A DNA stretch of 37,433 nucleotides from a virus: positions 1 through 37,433 of the IMG/VR virus record IMGVR_UViG_3300010933_000005; one strand, written 5' to 3'. Shown piece by piece: positions 34,769-37,433 of the stretch (position 1 is its first letter; each line of letters starts with the position of its first letter). Both the position numbers and the translations under genes were made by a program. The notes under the pieces are model-generated. The model made no database searches and had not been told where the DNA came from. It was given only the letters and a program-made list of their open reading frames with translations.

Positions 34769-35919
34769 TGGCTGAAAGCATCGTTCAAAGTCTGTTTGGG
34801 TTGACCCCTCAAGCTATCCGCCGTCAGGAAATGGCGGATTCGGATGCTGCTGCGCTGCAATTTGCACAACTGAATCCTTTCCAACGTGCCAACATGCAAC
34901 TATACCAAGCCGGTGGAGACTTGGCGCGTGCAGGTGCTGGGTTGATTGGCCTGCAAAACCCTCAAGAGGCAATGGCTCAACAGCAGCAAAGCATTATGAG
35001 CCGATTTGACACCAGTACGCCTGAAGGAATGCTACAAGCAGCACAGGCATTTAATCAAGCTGGGAATACTGATATGGCTTATCGGCTCAGTCAGGCCGCT
35101 CAAGTCATGCGTCTGCGTCAATCTCAAATTGCTGAAAATCAAGCTCAAGAACGTAATGCATTGGCGCAGGCTCAAAAAGCGTTGAAACCCAATGAGGCAG
35201 AAGACCCAGCAAAGTATGCAAGCGATATTCAGCGCTTTATTCTTGACCGGAATCGTTATCCTGTTGGAAGCAACGAATACAACATCATTGATAGTCGCAT
35301 CAATGCCTTGATTCGCAAAGAAAACGCTGCTGCTGAAAAAGTAGGAACTACAGGAATTCCGAAACCACCGACTGGTTATCGCTACACTGCAAATGGTGAT
35401 CTTGAGCCTATTCCTGGCGGCCCTAAAGACAACACTTCAAAGCAAGCTGCTGCGCGTGAACGTGCGCGCACAAAAGCTCAATTGGTTATTTCCAAGATCA
35501 ATGAAGCAATTACTCAAGTTGGTCTTTTGAGTGCAGGTGTTGTTGGGCAGACAACGGCTGCCATCGGCGGTACTCCGGCTGCAAACCTTGAGTCCACGAT
35601 TGATACGATTCAAGCAAACATCGGTTTTGATGAGCTTCAAGCCATGCGAGACGCCTCCCCTACTGGTGGAGCATTGGGTCAAGTTGCTATCCGGGAACTG
35701 GACATGCTGCAATCTACGCTTGCAAGCCTGAAACAGAAGCAAAGTCCAGGCCAACTCAAGTCTAATTTGAACAAGATTCTTGGGCATTACAACAATTGGT
35801 TAAAAAGCGTTAATGAGGCTGCTGTTCAGGAAGGTGGCGCACCTATTAATCCTAACGAAACTCAGCCTACTCAACGCAAACGCATCAAGTTTGATGCTCA
35901 AGGGAATATTGTCAAATGA
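34768..35919 (+). CDS. Internal virion/ejection-type protein 2, 383 aa
   Basis: Starts in one-base overlap with the previous stop (TAATG). Ala/Gln-rich helical protein: AALQFAQLNPFQRANMQLYQAGGDLARAGAGLIGLQNP, then a charged coil and QVGLLSAGVVGQTTAAIGGTPAANLESTIDTIQANIGFDELQAMRDASPTGGALGQVA, a block often found in such phage proteins. Middle protein of the three-gene ejection set. No transglycosylase motif seen. Confidence 0.7.
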   Translation: MAESIVQSLFGLTPQAIRRQEMADSDAAALQFAQLNPFQRANMQLYQAGGDLARAGAGLIGLQNPQEAMAQQQQSIMSRFDTSTPEGMLQAAQAFNQAGNTDMAYRLSQAAQVMRLRQSQIAENQAQERNALAQAQKALKPNEAEDPAKYASDIQRFILDRNRYPVGSNEYNIIDSRINALIRKENAAAEKVGTTGIPKPPTGYRYTANGDLEPIPGGPKDNTSKQAAARERARTKAQLVISKINEAITQVGLLSAGVVGQTTAAIGGTPAANLESTIDTIQANIGFDELQAMRDASPTGGALGQVAIRELDMLQSTLASLKQKQSPGQLKSNLNKILGHYNNWLKSVNEAAVQEGGAPINPNETQPTQRKRIKFDAQGNIVK

Positions 35920-37433
35920 TTGAAAGATCACTGCCCGATGGTACTGTTCTGGAATTTCCAGAAGGCACTTCAAACGAAGTGATTCAAGCAACCGTCCAAA
36001 AGATGATGGGGATTCAGCCTGCTCAACAAAGATCAACTGGTCAAGAGTTTGGCCGTCAACTTGGATTGACTGCTAGATACGGCCTTGAAGGTGTTGGCGG
36101 TGTCTTGGATGTTCTTTCCAGCCCTTTCCGTGCTGGTTTGAACATGGTATTGCCAGATGACATGCAGATTCGTGCTGGATCTGGTGAGTCTTTGGCGAAT
36201 GTTGCTGGGCTTCCTCAGCCAGAAACATCTAAGGAACGCATTGTTGGCGATATTTCTCGCACGGTGGCTGGTGCTGGCGGGGCGGCTGGTGTTGCTCTTG
36301 GAGTTTCCCGGGTCGCCGCTTCTCCTGTGACTCGTGCAGTTGCAGAGCGTCTTGGCTCAAGTGTTGGCATTACTTCTTCTGCCGGTGCAGGCGCGGGCCA
36401 AGGATTTGCGCGTGAAAGCGGCATGGGAGAGACGGGACAACTTGTAAGCGGTCTTGTCGGAGGTATTGCACCTCAAGCTTCGTTTGCTGCCGGTAGGATG
36501 GTTGCTGAGAAATCAAAGGATGCCGCTACTCTTTTGGCCGCTTCTCTTGGAAATAAGCGTGCAATCAGTAAAGTTGCAGGCGATGCAGCCGAAAGAATCG
36601 TAGGCGATCAAAAACAGCAGATTCTTGCTGCGATCAGGAATCGTTCCGAGTTTGTGCCCGGCGCTCGTCCAACTGTTGCAGAAGCAATTGCCGAGCAAAA
36701 CCTTGGGCAACCTCGTCAAACTGGCGGTGCTGTCGTAAAACTCCAAGAGCAACTGACCGGCGCTTCTGGAATGGAAGACCTACTTCCCAGTGTCGCTCGT
36801 CGTCAAGAGGCCGCTATCAAGGCTTACGAGAAAAGCATTGGTGAACTTACTGCGCCTCTTCGAGAAACAGCGATTGCCCGCGCCAATGTCCAAGGCGTGA
36901 CCCCTAACGTCATTTCCTACGAGATTGACAAGATTCTCAACACTCCAGGTAAACGTGCTTCCGAAGTGGTGAATAAAGCCCTGATTGCGATCCAGCAAAA
37001 GATCGGCGCTTTACCTCGCAATCAAAATGGGACGATTGACGCCAATGATCTTTACACAGTTCGTAAGGAAGTTGGGAATACGATTGCCCAATTCTCCAAG
37101 GAAACTGCCAATTGGGACAAGAAACTGGCCGCCGGTTTGGAGAAAAGCGTGCAAAGGTACATTGACGACGCAATTGAAAAAGCAGGCGCAGGCGGTTCTT
37201 GGAAAGAGTATCTCAATACCTATTCCAAAGGCATGAAGAATATCGAGGCCCAGCTTAGTCGGCAGGAAGAAGCCAAGCGGATTGCGAACATTGTGCGGGC
37301 TACGTCTCTAAGAGACTCCGTGGCGGGGAAGCTTCCACAAGCCCCTAATCTTTTGTCTCGCCCTGCAACGATCATCAACTACGTGATCAAGAACGTGCTT
37401 GGGGATGTAAATACTCCGGTGGCGCAGGAACTG
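35916..37433 (+). CDS. Internal virion/ejection-type protein 3, N-terminal 506 codons (runs off the window, ends at 246)
   Basis: ATGA overlap with the previous gene. N-terminus RSLPDGTVLEFPEGTSNEVIQATVQKMMG is a small motif shared by many podovirus internal proteins. A Gly/Ala-rich part (TVAGAGGAAGVALGV, ITSSAGAGAGQGFA), likely membrane-active, and a long helical rest (EYLNTYSKGMKNIEAQLSRQEEAKRIANIVRATS) follow. With bases 1-246 the protein has about 550 aa. Candidate for a channel protein at DNA entry. Confidence 0.78.
   Translation, partial: MIERSLPDGTVLEFPEGTSNEVIQATVQKMMGIQPAQQRSTGQEFGRQLGLTARYGLEGVGGVLDVLSSPFRAGLNMVLPDDMQIRAGSGESLANVAGLPQPETSKERIVGDISRTVAGAGGAAGVALGVSRVAASPVTRAVAERLGSSVGITSSAGAGAGQGFARESGMGETGQLVSGLVGGIAPQASFAAGRMVAEKSKDAATLLAASLGNKRAISKVAGDAAERIVGDQKQQILAAIRNRSEFVPGARPTVAEAIAEQNLGQPRQTGGAVVKLQEQLTGASGMEDLLPSVARRQEAAIKAYEKSIGELTAPLRETAIARANVQGVTPNVISYEIDKILNTPGKRASEVVNKALIAIQQKIGALPRNQNGTIDANDLYTVRKEVGNTIAQFSKETANWDKKLAAGLEKSVQRYIDDAIEKAGAGGSWKEYLNTYSKGMKNIEAQLSRQEEAKRIANIVRATSLRDSVAGKLPQAPNLLSRPATIINYVIKNVLGDVNTPVAQEL
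37323..37433. repeat. Terminal redundancy of a circular assembly (copy 2)
   Basis: Equals bases 1-111 apart from G at 37427 (A at 105). See copy 1. Confidence 0.93.

Overview
The window is an essentially complete, circularly permuted genome of a tailed bacteriophage. Bases 1-111 recur at 37323-37433 with one mismatch, so the unique length is about 37,322 bp, and the gene cut at the right edge finishes in bases 1-246. Long-tail parts (tape measure, tail tube, baseplate) are absent. A large portal, scaffold, 347-aa capsid protein, adaptor, hub and fibre are present, so a short-tailed (podovirus-like) virion is the best reading. A two-component spanin, an outer-membrane barrel protein and sigma70-type promoters point to a Gram-negative host; several accessory families recall phages of Betaproteobacteria (low confidence). 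No integrase, transposase, polymerase or CRISPR array was found.

Layout. (1) 23.6 kb rightward through the window end to 7.0 kb: the late module, with terminase, portal, scaffold, capsid, a possible decoration protein, a cupin plus a 2-oxoglutarate/Fe(II) oxygenase, three long internal or ejection-type proteins, adaptor, tail hub, fibre and its assembly protein, a papain-like enzyme, three membrane proteins, an M15 endolysin and nested Rz/Rz1 spanins. (2) 13.7 to 5.9 kb leftward: an early operon with an outer-membrane protein, modular Ea22-like proteins, very small membrane proteins, a Sak3-type annealing recombinase, an SSB-like protein and a zinc-finger protein. (3) 13.8 to 22.2 kb rightward: an early operon of small overlapping genes, an HNH endonuclease, DUF1376-like and loader-like replication genes, a Gly-Tyr repeat protein, a VRR-NUC-like nuclease and three tRNA genes. 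(4) 23.6 to 22.2 kb leftward: a short operon ending in a 57-aa Cro/CI-like helix-turn-helix protein.

Regulation. An 18-bp element, consensus WAGGGTWWWYMCCTATWG, lies 35-90 bp ahead of nearly every early transcription unit and mostly reads in the direction of transcription. A different 16-bp dyad, GTWAGCAANYRCTWAC, marks the late module. Five free-standing homing endonucleases of GIY-YIG, HNH and endonuclease VII type sit at gene borders; one has its ribosome-binding site buried in a 12-bp hairpin.

The most striking undescribed item is a compact structured RNA at about 16174-16274. It has its own TTGACG-17-TATAAT promoter, an 18-bp closing stem that doubles as the terminator, two internal hairpins (one GAAA-capped) and a 7-bp pseudoknot. 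It lies just upstream of an HNH endonuclease gene and the replication genes.
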